Below are positions 15,644 through 25,689 of a stretch of 64,000 nucleotides of DNA, in pieces. The notes under the pieces were generated by a model that saw only the letters and a program-made list of their open reading frames with translations, searched no databases and was not told the DNA's origin. Both the position numbers and the translations under genes were made by a program. The stretch lies in NCBI RefSeq assembly GCF_900090325.1, contig NZ_FMHW01000002.1, positions 6,945,001-7,009,000 on the forward strand. The letters are read 5' to 3'. This stretch comes from Micromonospora pallida. GTDB lineage: Bacteria > Actinomycetota > Actinomycetes > Mycobacteriales > Micromonosporaceae. How positions within the stretch are numbered: the stretch's first letter is position 1; the number at the start of each line of letters is the position of its first letter.

Positions 15644-16531
15644 ATGGCGATCTGGCTGACCAAGGACTCGAAGGTCATCGTCCAGGGGATGACCGGTTCC
15701 GAGGGTTCCAAGCACACCCGGCGGATGCTCGCCGCCGGCACCAACGTCGTCGGCGGGGTCAACCCGCGCAAGGCCGGGCAGACCGTCGACTTCGACGGCA
15801 CCGAGCTGCCGGTGTTCGCCAGCGTCGCCGACGCCATGGCGCAGACCGGTGCCGACGTCACGGTGATCTTCGTACCGCCGCAGTTCACCAAGGGCGCGGT
15901 GGTCGAGGCGATCGACGCGGGCATCCCGCTGGCCGTGGTGATCACCGAGGGCGTCCCGGTGCACGACACCGCCGCCTTCTGGGCGTACAACGTGGCCCAG
16001 GGTGAGCGCACCCGGATCATCGGCCCGAACTGCCCGGGCATCGCCTCGCCGGGCGCCTCCAACGCCGGCATCATCCCGGCCGACATCACCGGCACCGGCC
16101 GGATCGGCCTGGTCAGCAAGAGCGGCACGCTGACCTACCAGATGATGTACGAGCTGCGGGACATCGGCTTCTCGACCTGCGTCGGCATCGGTGGCGACCC
16201 GATCATCGGCACCACCCACATCGATGCGCTGGCCGCCTTCGAGGCCGACCCGGACACCGACGCCATCGTGATGATCGGTGAGATCGGCGGCGACGCCGAG
16301 GAGCGGGCCGCCGAGTTCATCAAGGCCAACGTGACCAAGCCGGTGGTCGGCTACATCGCCGGCTTCACCGCGCCCCCCGGCAAGACCATGGGGCACGCCG
16401 GCGCGATCATCTCCGGCTCGGCGGGCACCGCCGACGCCAAGAAGGAGGCGCTGGAGGCGGTCGGCGTCAAGGTCGGCAAGACGCCGACCGAGACCGCCAA
16501 GCTGATGCGGGAGATCATGTCCGCCGGCTGA
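15644..16531 (+). CDS. sucD: Succinyl-CoA synthetase subunit alpha
   Basis: 295 aa partner of SucC. The CoA-binding Rossmann fold begins with [19 protein letters not shown]. The catalytic, transiently phosphorylated His lies in GHAGAIISG near residue 250. [11 protein letters not shown] is the nucleotide-side loop. It is translated directly after sucC and ends at a strong hairpin (16550-16581). The sucCD-perM-purNH order is shared with M. tuberculosis. Confidence 0.96.
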   Translation: MAIWLTKDSKVIVQGMTGSEGSKHTRRMLAAGTNVVGGVNPRKAGQTVDFDGTELPVFASVADAMAQTGADVTVIFVPPQFTKGAVVEAIDAGIPLAVVITEGVPVHDTAAFWAYNVAQGERTRIIGPNCPGIASPGASNAGIIPADITGTGRIGLVSKSGTLTYQMMYELRDIGFSTCVGIGGDPIIGTTHIDALAAFEADPDTDAIVMIGEIGGDAEERAAEFIKANVTKPVVGYIAGFTAPPGKTMGHAGAIISGSAGTADAKKEALEAVGVKVGKTPTETAKLMREIMSAG

Positions 16532-16549
16532 GCCGACGACACGTACCCA

Positions 16550-16581
16550 GAAGGGGGCCGACCGGACGGGCGGCCCCCTTC
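16550..16581. terminator. sucCD terminator
   Basis: GAAGGGGGCCG (16550-16560) and CGGCCCCCTTC (16571-16581) are a perfect 11-bp stem between convergent genes, so it can serve both strands. Confidence 0.85.
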
Positions 16582-16603
16582 GTGTTGTCGTGGCACCAGG
16601 TCG

Positions 16604-17056
16604 TCAGTAGTTGCCGGAGTTGCCGAAGCCGCCGAGCGGGTAGTTGCCGGTGGCCCGCAGGACCGCGCTGCCGATGATGTTGATCACGCCGAGTGCGATG
16701 GCCAGCCAACCGAGCACCGGCGACTGCCCGTACCGCCGGGCGTCGCGGATCGACAGGTAGCCGAAGACGATCCCCAGGATGCCGCAGCACAGCAGGCCGA
16801 GGACGATGCCGAGTACGCCCCAGAGGGTGGTCCGGTTCTTACCGGCGGCGGGCGGCGGGGGCGGGGCGTAGGGAGCGGACACGGCTTCCTCCGGAACGGT
16901 CGGGGCCACGGCCGCGGAAGGCCGCGCCTGCGCCGAGGTTAGACCGGGTGTACCGTCCCGGGCGGAAGGATCAGCGAACTCGTCCCGATCCGCCGGGTTA
17001 TCGGACTGCCCCCGCTCGTCCGGCGTGCCAGAGTAGAACCCGATGACCTCCATCAC
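16604..17056 (-). CDS. DUF4190-type small membrane protein
   Basis: About 150 aa. A charged, disordered N-terminal half ends in APPPPPAAGKN; two membrane helices follow (LWGVLGIVLGLLCCGILGIV and LGWLAIALGVINIIGSAVL) with the loop GYLSIRDARRYGQSP. This is the DUF4190 pattern; the function is unknown. The only usable start codons (17056, 17053) lie inside the 5' end of the divergent perM gene, a 14-bp head-to-head overlap. The start may therefore be wrong or the overlap may be regulatory. Confidence 0.7.
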   Translation of the reverse strand: MMEVIGFYSGTPDERGQSDNPADRDEFADPSARDGTPGLTSAQARPSAAVAPTVPEEAVSAPYAPPPPPAAGKNRTTLWGVLGIVLGLLCCGILGIVFGYLSIRDARRYGQSPVLGWLAIALGVINIIGSAVLRATGNYPLGGFGNSGNY

Positions 17057-18341
17057 CCCTGATCAGCCCCGCCGTTCCGCCGACGTCGATTCCGACGACC
17101 GGCCGACCGGTCGCGCCGGTCCGGTTCCCCGGACGCGTGGCCGGGGACCTGGCGCGTCCGACCGGCCCGGCGCGTCCCGCCGCCGGCATGCCCCGCTGGC
17201 CGTCGCCGCAGTGGTGGCCGCCGGCTGGGCCGCCCTCACCTCGTACCTGCCGGTCGTCGTGGTGCTCGGGCTGATCCAGCTCAGCGAGGACGCCGCGTCG
17301 CTGACCGGCGCGCTCCGCGCCGGTCTGGCCGGCTGGCTGCTCGGCCACGGGGTGCCACTCGGCACCAGCGCCGGCCCGCTCGGCCTCGTCCCGCTGACCC
17401 TGACCGCCCTGGTGGTCTGGCGGTTGACCCGGGCCGGGGTGCACACCACCCGGGCACTGGGCGCGCGGGGCAGCCGACAGCTCCGTCCGGCGTTCGTCGC
17501 GGCCGGCGCGGTGGGTCTCGGGTACGCGCTGCTCGGTGTGCTCGCCGCGACCGGTGCCGACAGCGGCGGGACGGGGGCGTCCCCGTTCCGGGCCGGGGTG
17601 ACCCTCGGTGCCGTCGGTGCGGTCGCCGCCCTGGTCGGCGCGTTGCGGACCACGGGCGTCCCCGACGACCTGGTCCGGCGGGTGCCCACCGGGCTGCACG
17701 ACGGGGTCCGCACCGGTCTGGTCGCCGGACTGCTGCTGGTCGGGGCCGGGGCGGGGTCCGCCGGGCTGGCCATCGCCACCGGTGGCGGGGACGCCGCCGA
17801 CATGATCGGCGCGTACCAGACGGGGGTGGCCGGGCAGGCCGGAATCACCCTGGTCAGCCTCGCCTACGCGCCGAACGTCGCGATCTGGGCGACGAGCTAC
17901 CTGCTCGGTCCCGGCTTCGCCGTGGGCACCGACACGGCGGTACGCACCAGCGAGGTCTCCGTCGGCGCGCTGCCGACCGTACCGCTGCTCGCCGGCCTGC
18001 CACGCGGACCGGTCGACGGGGTCGGGGCGGTACTGCTCGCGGTGCCGGTCCTGATCGGGATGGCGGCCGGCTGGCTGCTCGCCCGTCGGCTGCTGCGGTC
18101 GGCCGCCGACGACCGGACGCCTGCGGCCTGGGGGCCGCTGCTCGGCGCGGCGGCGCTGGCCGGTCCGGTGGCCGGGCTGCTGGTGGGCACGGCGGCGGCG
18201 GTCTCCGGCGGTCCGCTCGGCGGCGGCCGGCTCGCCGAGGTCGGGCCGCTGGCCTGGCAGGTGACCGCCGTGGCCACCGCGGTCGTGGCGGTCGGCGCCG
18301 TGATCGGTGCCGCGGCCACCCGCGCCTTCACCCGTCCCTAG
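17043..18341 (+). CDS. perM: PerM-like polytopic membrane protein (DUF6350)
   Basis: 432 aa with about ten hydrophobic segments after a basic, Pro/Arg-rich tail of about 50 residues. Length, topology and place directly before purN-purH match M. tuberculosis PerM (Rv0955), which is linked to cell division and survival under acid or low magnesium. The assignment rests mainly on synteny. It ends in front of a 21-bp perfect inverted repeat. Confidence 0.75.
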   Translation: MTSITPDQPRRSADVDSDDRPTGRAGPVPRTRGRGPGASDRPGASRRRHAPLAVAAVVAAGWAALTSYLPVVVVLGLIQLSEDAASLTGALRAGLAGWLLGHGVPLGTSAGPLGLVPLTLTALVVWRLTRAGVHTTRALGARGSRQLRPAFVAAGAVGLGYALLGVLAATGADSGGTGASPFRAGVTLGAVGAVAALVGALRTTGVPDDLVRRVPTGLHDGVRTGLVAGLLLVGAGAGSAGLAIATGGGDAADMIGAYQTGVAGQAGITLVSLAYAPNVAIWATSYLLGPGFAVGTDTAVRTSEVSVGALPTVPLLAGLPRGPVDGVGAVLLAVPVLIGMAAGWLLARRLLRSAADDRTPAAWGPLLGAAALAGPVAGLLVGTAAAVSGGPLGGGRLAEVGPLAWQVTAVATAVVAVGAVIGAAATRAFTRP

Positions 18342-18344
18342 TCG

Positions 18345-18390
18345 AACGGGGGCGGGGCGGCCGGATTCCTCCGGCCGCCCCGCCCCCGTT
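18345..18390. terminator. Very strong bidirectional terminator
   Basis: The arms 18345-18365 and 18370-18390 are perfect 21-bp inverted repeats (beginning AACGGGGGCGGGG) around a TTCC loop. It lies between perM and the convergent DUF4190 gene. Confidence 0.9.
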
Positions 18391-18400
18391 GGCTGTCGGG

Positions 18401-19069
18401 TCAGGACAGGTTCAGCGAGCCCAGGTTCAGCGCGACACCGAGCACCGCGTTGAGCAGTCCGATGACGATGCCCACCGCGCCGGTGATCAGACCGGCCGTC
18501 GCCTGGCCCTTGTTGCTGGCCAGGCCCTGGGCGGCCTTCTTCTGGCCCATGACGCCCAGCACCACGGCGGCGACACCGAGGATGATGCCGAGGAACGCGC
18601 AGCAGATCGCGAAGACGACCGAGGCGATACCGGCGATCATGCCGATCAGGCCGAGGTTGTTGTTCTGCGGCGTCGGGCCGAACTGACCGTACTGACCCGC
18701 CGGGTAACCCGGTGCCGCACCGTACGGCTGCTGCTGCGCGTACGGGTCCCCGTACGGCTGCCCGGAGATGGGCTGCCCGTACGGCTGGCCGGAGGTGGGC
18801 TGCCCGTACGGCTGGCCGGAGGTGGGCTGCCCGTACGGCTGCCCCGACGTCGGCGGCTGCCCGTACGGCTGCCCGGAGGCGGGCGACCCGTACGGATCCG
18901 GCTGCTGCTGACCGTACGGTGCCTGCGGCTGCTGACCGTACGGGTCGTGCGGCTGCTGGCCGTACGGTGCCTGCGGCGGCTGGGCGTACGGGTCGGAGTA
19001 CTGCGGCGAGGTCGGGTCCGACGGCGGCTGCTGGCCGTACGGGTCCTGACCGGGGTTACCGGGCTGCAT
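18401..19069 (-). CDS. Gln/Pro/Tyr/Gly-rich DUF4190 membrane protein
   Basis: 222 aa. The first 130 residues are a low-complexity tail built of PYGQQ and SGQPYGQPT units. Four nearly identical 9-residue copies come from a 27-bp tandem repeat around 18765-18850. Two or three membrane segments follow (LGLIGMIAGIASVVFAICCA, LGIILGVAAVVLGVMG, AGLITGAVGIVIGLLNAVLG). Such tails are intrinsically disordered and may drive clustering at the membrane; this is inference. Forms a probable small locus with the dispanin-like gene upstream, which also starts MQPG. Confidence 0.8.
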   Translation of the reverse strand: MQPGNPGQDPYGQQPPSDPTSPQYSDPYAQPPQAPYGQQPHDPYGQQPQAPYGQQQPDPYGSPASGQPYGQPPTSGQPYGQPTSGQPYGQPTSGQPYGQPISGQPYGDPYAQQQPYGAAPGYPAGQYGQFGPTPQNNNLGLIGMIAGIASVVFAICCAFLGIILGVAAVVLGVMGQKKAAQGLASNKGQATAGLITGAVGIVIGLLNAVLGVALNLGSLNLS

Positions 19070-19112
19070 ACGGGCTGCTCTCCTTACGGTACGGCGTTGG
19101 GAGGGTCAGTCG

Positions 19113-19406
19113 TCAGACGGTTGTGTCAGCGCCCATCAGCCCGCCGAGGCCACCCAGCACGCAGCAGATCAGGGAGATGACGTACCAGACGACGCCGATG
19201 ATGATGGCCCACTTCGACCACTTCTTGCTCTCCGCGGCGGCGGCCTGGGCCGCCGCGTAGTTGCCCTGCTGCACCAGGGGGTTGACCTTGGAGGCGTTGA
19301 TCAGGGCGGGGATGGCGAGCGGCCAGAAGAGGAAGATCGCCACGATCGACATGGTCATGTTGTTGTTGATCTGCTGCGGCGGCTGGGGCTGGTATCCGGG
19401 CTGCAT
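19113..19406 (-). CDS. CD225/dispanin-family small membrane protein
   Basis: 97 aa. A short Gln/Pro tail (MQPGYQPQPPQQINNN) precedes two hydrophobic segments (SIVAIFLFWPLAIPALINAS and WAIIIGVVWYVISLICCVLG) joined by KVNPLVQQGNYAAAQAAAAE. This is the dispanin (CD225) layout: helix, basic loop with Lys, helix. AAGGAG at 19415-19420 fixes the start at ATG 19406. The function in bacteria is unknown. Confidence 0.82.
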   Translation of the reverse strand: MQPGYQPQPPQQINNNMTMSIVAIFLFWPLAIPALINASKVNPLVQQGNYAAAQAAAAESKKWSKWAIIIGVVWYVISLICCVLGGLGGLMGADTTV

Positions 19407-19602
19407 GGGGTGAACTCCTTGATCGGGGACCGCGAACCGGGGCCACCCGCGGAGGGGGCGTCGGCCGTTCGCGCGTCGAGTATCGAGCGACGGCAGAGTA
19501 CCTGTTCGGGACGACAAGCGTGATCACCGGCGGTGCCCGGTCTCACGGACAGGACCGGCTGGTGGTGGGCCGACCAGCGGAGGAGGGCCGTCACCGGCCC
19601 GA

Positions 19603-19608
19603 TAGGGT
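19603..19608 (+). promoter_or_regulatory. -10 box of a leaderless purN promoter
   Basis: TAGGGT ends 6 nt before the GTG start of purN, the spacing at which transcription begins on the start codon itself. Confidence 0.55.
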
Positions 19609-19614
19609 GACCTG

Positions 19615-20232
19615 GTGACCGAGCCTGCGTCCGCCCGCATCGTCGTCCTCGTCTCCGGTTCCGGCAGCAACCTTCAGGCCCTGTTGGACGTCAGCACCGA
19701 CCCGGCGTACGGAGCCCGGGTGGTCGCGGTCGGCGCCGACCGGGACGGCATCGCCGGGTTGGACCGGGCCACGGCCGCCGGGGTGCCCACCTTCGTCGAG
19801 AGGGTGAAGGACCACCCCACCCGCGAGGACTGGGACGCCGCGCTCACCGCCCGGGTCGCCGAACACCGCCCCGACCTGGTCGTGTCCGCGGGTTTCCTGA
19901 AGCTCGTCGGCCCGCACTTCCTGGCCGCCTTCGGGGACCGCTACCTCAACACCCACAACACCCTGCTGCCGGCCTTCCCCGGCATCCACGGGCCCCGGGA
20001 CGCCCTCGCCTACGGCGTCAAGGTCACCGGTGCGACCCTGTTCTTCGTCGACGCGGGTATGGACACCGGGCCGATCGTGGCCCAGGTCGCGGTGCCGGTC
20101 CTCGACGGCGACGACGAGGAGGCGCTCACCGAGCGCATCAAGTCCGCCGAGCGGCGGCAGCTGGTCGAGCAGGTCGGCCGCCTGGTCCGCGAAGGCTGGA
20201 CGATCACCGGAAGAAAGGTCACGATTCCGTGA
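19615..20232 (+). CDS. purN: Phosphoribosylglycinamide formyltransferase
   Basis: Third step of IMP synthesis: transfers formyl from 10-formyl-THF to GAR. 205 aa. [18 protein letters not shown] is the N-terminal phosphate-binding part. [15 protein letters not shown] holds the catalytic Asn-His pair, and [19 protein letters not shown] the catalytic Asp. The start GTG 19615 has no ribosome site and sits right behind a -10 box, so it is probably leaderless. It overlaps purH by 4 nt (GTGA). Confidence 0.95.
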   Translation: MTEPASARIVVLVSGSGSNLQALLDVSTDPAYGARVVAVGADRDGIAGLDRATAAGVPTFVERVKDHPTREDWDAALTARVAEHRPDLVVSAGFLKLVGPHFLAAFGDRYLNTHNTLLPAFPGIHGPRDALAYGVKVTGATLFFVDAGMDTGPIVAQVAVPVLDGDDEEALTERIKSAERRQLVEQVGRLVREGWTITGRKVTIP

Positions 20233-21800
20233 GTTCCCCTGAGGACGGACGCCGGCCGATCCGGCGGGCGTTGGTCAGCGTCTACGACAAGAACGGGCTC
20301 GTCGAGCTGGCCCGGGCCCTGCACGCCGCCGGCGTCGAGCTGGTCTCCACCGGCAGCACCGCGGCCACGATCGCCGGTGCCGGGGTGCCGGTGACCGCCG
20401 TCGAGACGGTGACCGGGTTCCCGGAGATCCTCGACGGCCGGGTCAAGACCCTGCACCCGAAGATCCACGGCGGCCTCCTGGCCGACCTGCGCAAGGACTC
20501 GCACGCCGCCCAGCTCGACGAGCACGGCATCGTCGGCATCGACCTGCTGGTCTCCAACCTGTACCCGTTCCAGGCCACGGTCGCCTCCGGCGCGGGCGTC
20601 GACGAGTGCGTCGAGCAGATCGACATCGGCGGGCCGGCGATGGTCCGGGCCGCCGCCAAGAACCACGCCTCGGTGGCCGTGGTGACCGATCCGGCGGCGT
20701 ACCCGATGGTGCTGGCCGCCCTCGACTACGGCGGCTTCTCGCTGGCGCAGCGCCGCGCGCTCGCCGCCCGCGCCTTCGCCGACATCGCCGAGTACGACGT
20801 GGCCGTGGCGAACTGGTGTGCCGTCCAGCTCGACCCGGAGGGCACCGAGTGGCCCGCCTTCGCCGGGCTGGGGCTACGCGCCCAGCGGGCGCTGCGCTAC
20901 GGCGAGAACCCGCACCAGCAGGCCGCCCTCTACCTCGACCCGGACGCCCCGGCCGGGCTGGCGCAGGCCGAGCAGTTGCACGGCAAGGAGATGTCGTACA
21001 ACAACTACGTCGACGCGGACGCCGCCTGGCGGGCGGCGAACGACTTCGTCGACCAGCCGGCCGTGGCGATCATCAAGCACGCCAACCCGTGCGGCATCGC
21101 GGTCGGCGCGGACGTGGCCGACGCGCACCGCAAGGCGCACGCCTGCGACCCGGTTTCGGCGTACGGCGGGGTGATCGCGGTCAACCGGCCGGTCACCGTG
21201 GAGCTGGCCAAGCAGGTCGCGGAGATCTTCACCGAGGTCCTGGTCGCTCCGGAGTTCGAGGCGGGCGCGGTCGAGGTGCTCCAGGCCAAGAAGAACCTGC
21301 GCCTCCTGCGCGCCCCGGCCTGGGCCCCACCGCCCGCCGAGTGGCGGCAGGTCGGCGGCGGCGTACTGGTGCAGACGGCCGACCGGGTGGACGCGCCCGG
21401 CGACGACCCGACCGCCTGGCGCCTGGTGGCCGGCGAGCCGGCCGACGACGACCTCCTGCGTGACCTGGCCTTCGCCTGGCGGGCGGTGCGGTCGGTCAAG
21501 AGCAACGCCATCCTGCTGGCCGCCGACGGCGCGACCGTCGGGGTCGGCATGGGGCAGGTCAACCGGGTCGACTCGGCCCACCTGGCGGTCAACCGGGCCG
21601 GGGCCGACCGGGCCCGGGGTTCGGTCGCGGCCTCCGACGCGTTCTTCCCGTTCGCGGACGGGCTCAAGGTGCTGGTCGACGCGGGTGTGCGCGCCGTCGT
21701 GCAGCCCGGCGGTTCGATCCGGGACGACGAGGTGATCGCCGCCGCCACCGAGGCCGGCGTCACCATGTACCTCACCGGCACCCGGCACTTCTTCCACTGA
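20229..21800 (+). CDS. purH: Bifunctional AICAR transformylase / IMP cyclohydrolase
   Basis: Last two steps of IMP synthesis. 523 aa. The N-terminal MGS-like cyclohydrolase domain ([28 protein letters not shown]) is followed by the transformylase domain with KHANPCG near residue 282 and a C-terminal FPFADGL...[11 protein letters not shown]. It is coupled to purN by a 4-nt overlap. Both enzymes consume 10-formyl-THF, which folD, 300 nt downstream, helps to supply. Confidence 0.96.
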   Translation: MSSPEDGRRPIRRALVSVYDKNGLVELARALHAAGVELVSTGSTAATIAGAGVPVTAVETVTGFPEILDGRVKTLHPKIHGGLLADLRKDSHAAQLDEHGIVGIDLLVSNLYPFQATVASGAGVDECVEQIDIGGPAMVRAAAKNHASVAVVTDPAAYPMVLAALDYGGFSLAQRRALAARAFADIAEYDVAVANWCAVQLDPEGTEWPAFAGLGLRAQRALRYGENPHQQAALYLDPDAPAGLAQAEQLHGKEMSYNNYVDADAAWRAANDFVDQPAVAIIKHANPCGIAVGADVADAHRKAHACDPVSAYGGVIAVNRPVTVELAKQVAEIFTEVLVAPEFEAGAVEVLQAKKNLRLLRAPAWAPPPAEWRQVGGGVLVQTADRVDAPGDDPTAWRLVAGEPADDDLLRDLAFAWRAVRSVKSNAILLAADGATVGVGMGQVNRVDSAHLAVNRAGADRARGSVAASDAFFPFADGLKVLVDAGVRAVVQPGGSIRDDEVIAAATEAGVTMYLTGTRHFFH

Positions 21801-21870
21801 CGCTCCACCGACGGTCGCCGGCCGTTGCGCACAGTCGCCGCCGGCCCGCTGACGGCGGGCTCCTCGGGTG

Positions 21871-21930
21871 CCTGCAGGGGTCCCCTACTACCGGATTTTG
21901 CGTAGCAGGGGTCCCCTGCAACCAACCCAG
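21871..21930. repeat. REP-like palindromic element A
   Basis: Two palindromes, AGGGGTCCCCT (21876-21886) and GCAGGGGTCCCCTGC (21905-21919), are separated by a short T-rich spacer and followed by AACCAACCCAGCC. The same build occurs at 33216-33305 and 43643-43695. Confidence 0.75.
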
Positions 21931-22100
21931 CCGGCACCCCACACCCAGCGCGTCGGGCGGGGAAAGTGACGGAGGGTGAGTGCCGGTACGTGTTCCGGCC
22001 GCCCGTCGCAGTCCTGGATCGCCCCAGGTCGACGCGGGTGGGACGGGCACAACGAACGGGTCGGCGGAACCTCGGGTGCCGGGCGTGAGACGATCGGGGA

Positions 22101-22976
22101 GTGACGGCGACGATCCTGGACGGCAAGGCGACCGCAGCGGAGATCAAGGACGAGCTGCGGGTGCGGGTCAAGGCACTGGCGGAGCGGGGCATCACCCCCG
22201 GCCTGGGTACGGTCCTGGTCGGTGCCGACCCCGGCTCCCAGGCGTACGTCAACGGCAAGCACCGAGACTGCGCCGAGGTGGGTATCGCCTCGATCCGGCG
22301 TGAACTGCCCGCCGACGCCACCCAGGAGCAGGTCGACGCGGTCCTCGCCGAGCTGAACGCCGACCCGGCCTGTCACGGCTACATCGTCCAGCTCCCGCTG
22401 CCGAGCCACCTGGACACTCAGCGGGCGCTGGAGCTGATCGACCCGGAGAAGGACGCCGACGGCCTGCACCCGGTCAACCTGGGCCGGCTGGTGCTCGGCT
22501 ACGACGGCCCGCTGCCCTGCACCCCGCGCGGCATCGTGGAGCTGCTCCGCCGGTACGACGTACCACTGCGGGGGGCGAACGTCGCCCTGGTCGGCCGGGG
22601 CAACACCGTCGGCCGTCCGCTCGGCCTGCTGCTCACCCGGCGCAGCGAGAACGCGACGGTGACGCTCTGCCACACCGGGACCCTCGACCTCGCCGCGCAC
22701 ACCCGGGGAGCCGACATCGTGATCGTGGCCGCCGGGGTGCCGGGCCTGCTCACCGCCGACATGGTGCGCCCCGGCACGGTGGTGGTCGACGTGGGCATCA
22801 CCCGGGTGATCGGCGCGGACGGCAAGGGCCGCTACACCGGTGACGTCGCCCCCGAGGTGGCCGAGGTGGCCGGCGCGTTGGTCCCGATGCCCGGTGGGGT
22901 GGGGCCGATGACCCGGGCGATGCTGCTGACCAACGTGGTCGAGCGGGCCGAGCGGTTGGTGCCGACTACGTCATAA
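22101..22976 (+). CDS. folD: Methylenetetrahydrofolate dehydrogenase / cyclohydrolase
   Basis: Interconverts 5,10-methylene-, methenyl- and 10-formyl-THF with NADP. 291 aa. The N-terminal catalytic domain has [14 protein letters not shown] (catalytic Lys) and GYIVQLPLP. The dinucleotide-binding half has [15 protein letters not shown], and [14 protein letters not shown] is the C-terminal signature. Start GTG 22101. Its product feeds PurN and PurH encoded just before. Confidence 0.95.
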   Translation: MTATILDGKATAAEIKDELRVRVKALAERGITPGLGTVLVGADPGSQAYVNGKHRDCAEVGIASIRRELPADATQEQVDAVLAELNADPACHGYIVQLPLPSHLDTQRALELIDPEKDADGLHPVNLGRLVLGYDGPLPCTPRGIVELLRRYDVPLRGANVALVGRGNTVGRPLGLLLTRRSENATVTLCHTGTLDLAAHTRGADIVIVAAGVPGLLTADMVRPGTVVVDVGITRVIGADGKGRYTGDVAPEVAEVAGALVPMPGGVGPMTRAMLLTNVVERAERLVPTTS

Positions 22977-23056
22977 CCGTCCGCCCCTGGCCGGTCCGGT
23001 GCCACCATGACTGATACGGTCCGGAAAACCGACTGGTAGCAGGGAGTGGGACGACC

Positions 23057-24007
23057 ATGGGTAAGAAGGTCACTGTCGTCGGGGCCGGCTTCTACGGCTC
23101 CACCACCGCGCAGCGCCTGGCCGAGTACGACGTCTTCGACACCGTTGTGATCACCGACATCGTCGACGGCAAGCCCGCCGGCCTCGCCCTCGACCTCAAC
23201 CAGTCGCGGGCGGTGGAGGGCTTCGAGACCAAGGTCGTCGGCGTCACCACCGGCCCCAACGGCGAGGGCTACGAGGCGATCGAGGGCTCGGACGTCGTCG
23301 TGATCACCGCCGGCCTGCCCCGTAAGCCGGGCATGAGCCGGATGGACCTGCTGGAGACCAACGCCAAGATCGTTCGCCAGGTCTCCGAGAACGTCGCCCG
23401 GTACGCCCCGAACGCCGTGGTCATTGTCGTGTCCAACCCGCTCGACGAGATGACCGCGCTGGCCCAGATCGCCACCGGCTTCCCGAAGAACCGGGTGCTC
23501 GGCCAGGCCGGCATGCTCGACACCGCCCGGTTCACCAACTTCGTCGCCGAGGCGCTCAGCGTGCCGGTGAAGTCGGTGACGACCCTCACCCTGGGCTCGC
23601 ACGGCGACACCATGGTCCCGGTCCCGTCCCGCAGCACCGTCGACGGCAAGCCGCTGCGCGACGTGATGCCGGCCGAGCAGATCGAGGAGCTGGTGGTCAA
23701 GACCCGCAACGGTGGTGCCGAGGTGGTCGCCCTGCTCAAGACCGGTTCGGCCTACTACGCGCCGTCGGCCGCCGCCGCTCGGATGGCCAAGGCGGTCGCC
23801 GAGGACTCCGGCGAGGTCATGCCGGTCTGCGCCTGGGTCGACGGCGAGTTCGGCATCTCCGGTGTCTACCTGGGCGTGGAGGCCGAGCTGGGGGCCGAGG
23901 GCGTGAAGCGGGTGGTCACCACCGAGTTGGACGCCGACGAGCTGGCCAGCCTGAAGGAGGCCGCCGAGGCGGTCCGCGCCAAGCAGTCCGACGTCGCCAA
24001 CATGTGA
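23057..24007 (+). CDS. mdh: Malate dehydrogenase, LDH-like type
   Basis: NAD-dependent malate/oxaloacetate interconversion in the TCA cycle. 316 aa. VTVVGAGFYGSTTAQRLAE is the Rossmann start. GLPRKPGMSRMDLL carries the substrate-binding Arg residues of malate (not lactate) enzymes. VSNPLDEMT and GSHGDTMVP (catalytic His near residue 180) complete the active site. AGGGAG at 23041-23046 supports the ATG. The gene ends at a large hairpin. Confidence 0.95.
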   Translation: MGKKVTVVGAGFYGSTTAQRLAEYDVFDTVVITDIVDGKPAGLALDLNQSRAVEGFETKVVGVTTGPNGEGYEAIEGSDVVVITAGLPRKPGMSRMDLLETNAKIVRQVSENVARYAPNAVVIVVSNPLDEMTALAQIATGFPKNRVLGQAGMLDTARFTNFVAEALSVPVKSVTTLTLGSHGDTMVPVPSRSTVDGKPLRDVMPAEQIEELVVKTRNGGAEVVALLKTGSAYYAPSAAAARMAKAVAEDSGEVMPVCAWVDGEFGISGVYLGVEAELGAEGVKRVVTTELDADELASLKEAAEAVRAKQSDVANM

Positions 24008-24022
24008 CCCTGCCGCGACGCT

Positions 24023-24082
24023 GATCCTCCGGCCCGCCGTCCCCCGCGATCCCCCGATCGCGGCGGGGCGGGCCGGAGGATC
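24023..24082 (+). terminator. mdh terminator, nested hairpins
   Basis: GATCCTCCGGCCCGCC (24023-24038) pairs perfectly with 24067-24082. A second stem GCGATC/GATCGC sits in its loop. Confidence 0.8.
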
Positions 24083-24134
24083 GTTGCTCTTCCGGGGGAG
24101 GTGGAGGGTGGGGTGCCGGGGGCTCGGCAAGTTC

Positions 24135-24150
24135 CAGTACGCTCGTACTG
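24135..24150. promoter_or_regulatory. Palindrome in the icd promoter region
   Basis: CAGTAC-GCTC-GTACTG is a perfect 6-bp inverted repeat 36 nt before the icd start. It is operator-like; no regulator is identified. Confidence 0.4.
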
Positions 24151-24185
24151 CTTGAGCATGTGTCCCCTGAGAGGAGCGCCGGCCG

Positions 24186-25403
24186 ATGGCGAAGATCAAG
24201 GTAAACAACCCGGTCGTGGAGCTCGACGGCGACGAGATGACCCGGATCATCTGGAAGCAGATCCGGGAGCAGCTGATTCTGCCCTACCTCGACGTCGACC
24301 TCCACTACTACGACCTTTCGATCCAGTACCGCGACGAGACCGACGACCAGGTCACCGTCGACGCCGCCAACGCCATCAAGGAGCACGGCGTCGGTGTCAA
24401 GTGCGCCACCATCACGCCGGACGAGGCGCGGGTCGAGGAGTTCGGCCTGAAGAAGATGTGGCGCTCGCCGAACGGCACCATCCGGAACATCCTCGGCGGC
24501 GTGGTCTTCCGTGAGCCGATCATCATGTCGAACGTGCCGCGGCTCGTCCCCGGCTGGACCAAGCCGATCATCATCGGCCGGCACGCCCACGGCGACCAGT
24601 ACAAGGCCAGCGACTTCGTCGTCCCCGGCCCGGGCACGGTGACCATCACCTACACCCCGACCGACGGCGGCGCGCCGGTCGAGATGGAGGTCGCCAACTT
24701 CCCCGGCGGCGGCATCGCGATGGGCATGTACAACTTCGACGAGTCGATCCGGGACTTCGCCCGTGCCTCGTTCCGGTACGGCCTGGACCGCGGCTACCCG
24801 GTCTACCTGTCGACCAAGAACACCATCCTCAAGGCGTACGACGGCCGGTTCAAGGACATCTTCGCCGAGGTGTTCGAGAACGAGTTCAAGGCCGAGTTCG
24901 ACGCCGCCGGCATCACCTACGAGCACCGGCTGATCGACGACATGGTCGCCGCCGCGCTGAAGTGGGAGGGCGGCTACGTCTGGGCCTGCAAGAACTACGA
25001 CGGTGACGTGCAGTCCGACACCGTCGCGCAGGGCTTCGGCTCGCTCGGCCTGATGACGTCCGTGCTGCTCTCCCCGGACGGCCGCACCGTCGAGGCGGAG
25101 GCCGCGCATGGCACCGTCACCCGGCACTACCGGCAGTGGCAGAAGGGCGAGAAGACCTCGACCAACCCGATCGCCTCGATCTACGCCTGGACCCGGGGCC
25201 TGGCCCACCGGGGCAAGCTGGACAACACCCCGGCGGTCACCGAGTTCGCCAACACCCTGGAGCAGGTCATCGTCGACACCGTCGAGGGCGGCCAGATGAC
25301 CAAGGACCTGGCGCTGCTCATCGGGCGGGACGCCCCGTGGCTGACCACCGACGAGTTCATGAACGTCCTGGACGAGAACCTGGCGCGCAAGCTCGGCGCC
25401 TGA
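24186..25403 (+). CDS. icd: NADP-dependent isocitrate dehydrogenase
   Basis: Oxidative decarboxylation of isocitrate to 2-oxoglutarate. 405 aa, the homodimeric type related to eukaryotic IDH1 rather than the E. coli enzyme or the 80-kDa monomer. Shown by [14 protein letters not shown], the substrate loop [25 protein letters not shown] and [17 protein letters not shown] at 24171-24176 supports ATG 24186. A palindrome lies in its promoter. Confidence 0.95.
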   Translation: MAKIKVNNPVVELDGDEMTRIIWKQIREQLILPYLDVDLHYYDLSIQYRDETDDQVTVDAANAIKEHGVGVKCATITPDEARVEEFGLKKMWRSPNGTIRNILGGVVFREPIIMSNVPRLVPGWTKPIIIGRHAHGDQYKASDFVVPGPGTVTITYTPTDGGAPVEMEVANFPGGGIAMGMYNFDESIRDFARASFRYGLDRGYPVYLSTKNTILKAYDGRFKDIFAEVFENEFKAEFDAAGITYEHRLIDDMVAAALKWEGGYVWACKNYDGDVQSDTVAQGFGSLGLMTSVLLSPDGRTVEAEAAHGTVTRHYRQWQKGEKTSTNPIASIYAWTRGLAHRGKLDNTPAVTEFANTLEQVIVDTVEGGQMTKDLALLIGRDAPWLTTDEFMNVLDENLARKLGA

Positions 25404-25420
25404 TCCTCTCCCGTACCACC

Positions 25421-25450
25421 GGAGCCCGTCGGCAGTCGCCGGCGGGCTCC
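25421..25450 (+). terminator. icd terminator
   Basis: GGAGCCCGTCGGC (25421-25433) pairs with GCCGGCGGGCTCC (25438-25450), 13 bp with one wobble pair and a 4-nt loop, 17 nt after the icd stop. Confidence 0.8.
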
Positions 25451-25640
25451 ACCCGTTCCGCCTGGGTCGCCGCCGCCTCGGCGTCGACGGCCCGGCGTCA
25501 CCGGACGCGCCGTCCGGTCGTTGACAGGCTGGACGTGATGCCAGTCGCGTCCAGGAAGGTTGACCCACGGTCGCCTGCGGTACGTGATCGAGTCAGCCAG
25601 CCTTCCCCGGCTGTCGCGCACAGCCAGCCGTCCCTTCCCA

Positions 25641-25668
25641 GCGGGGGGCCCTGTCCCGGGCCCCCCGC
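25641..25668. terminator. Terminator of galT
   Basis: GCGGGGGGCCC (25641-25651) and GGGCCCCCCGC (25658-25668) form a perfect 11-bp stem just downstream of the minus-strand galT. Confidence 0.75.
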
Positions 25669-25689
25669 ACCCTGTCCGGGTGGGGGAGG

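Noticed and set aside
24135..24150. Terminator before icd
   Set aside because: The 6-bp palindrome has no GC-rich stem or T-run and mdh already has a terminator at 24023-24082; an operator is more likely.
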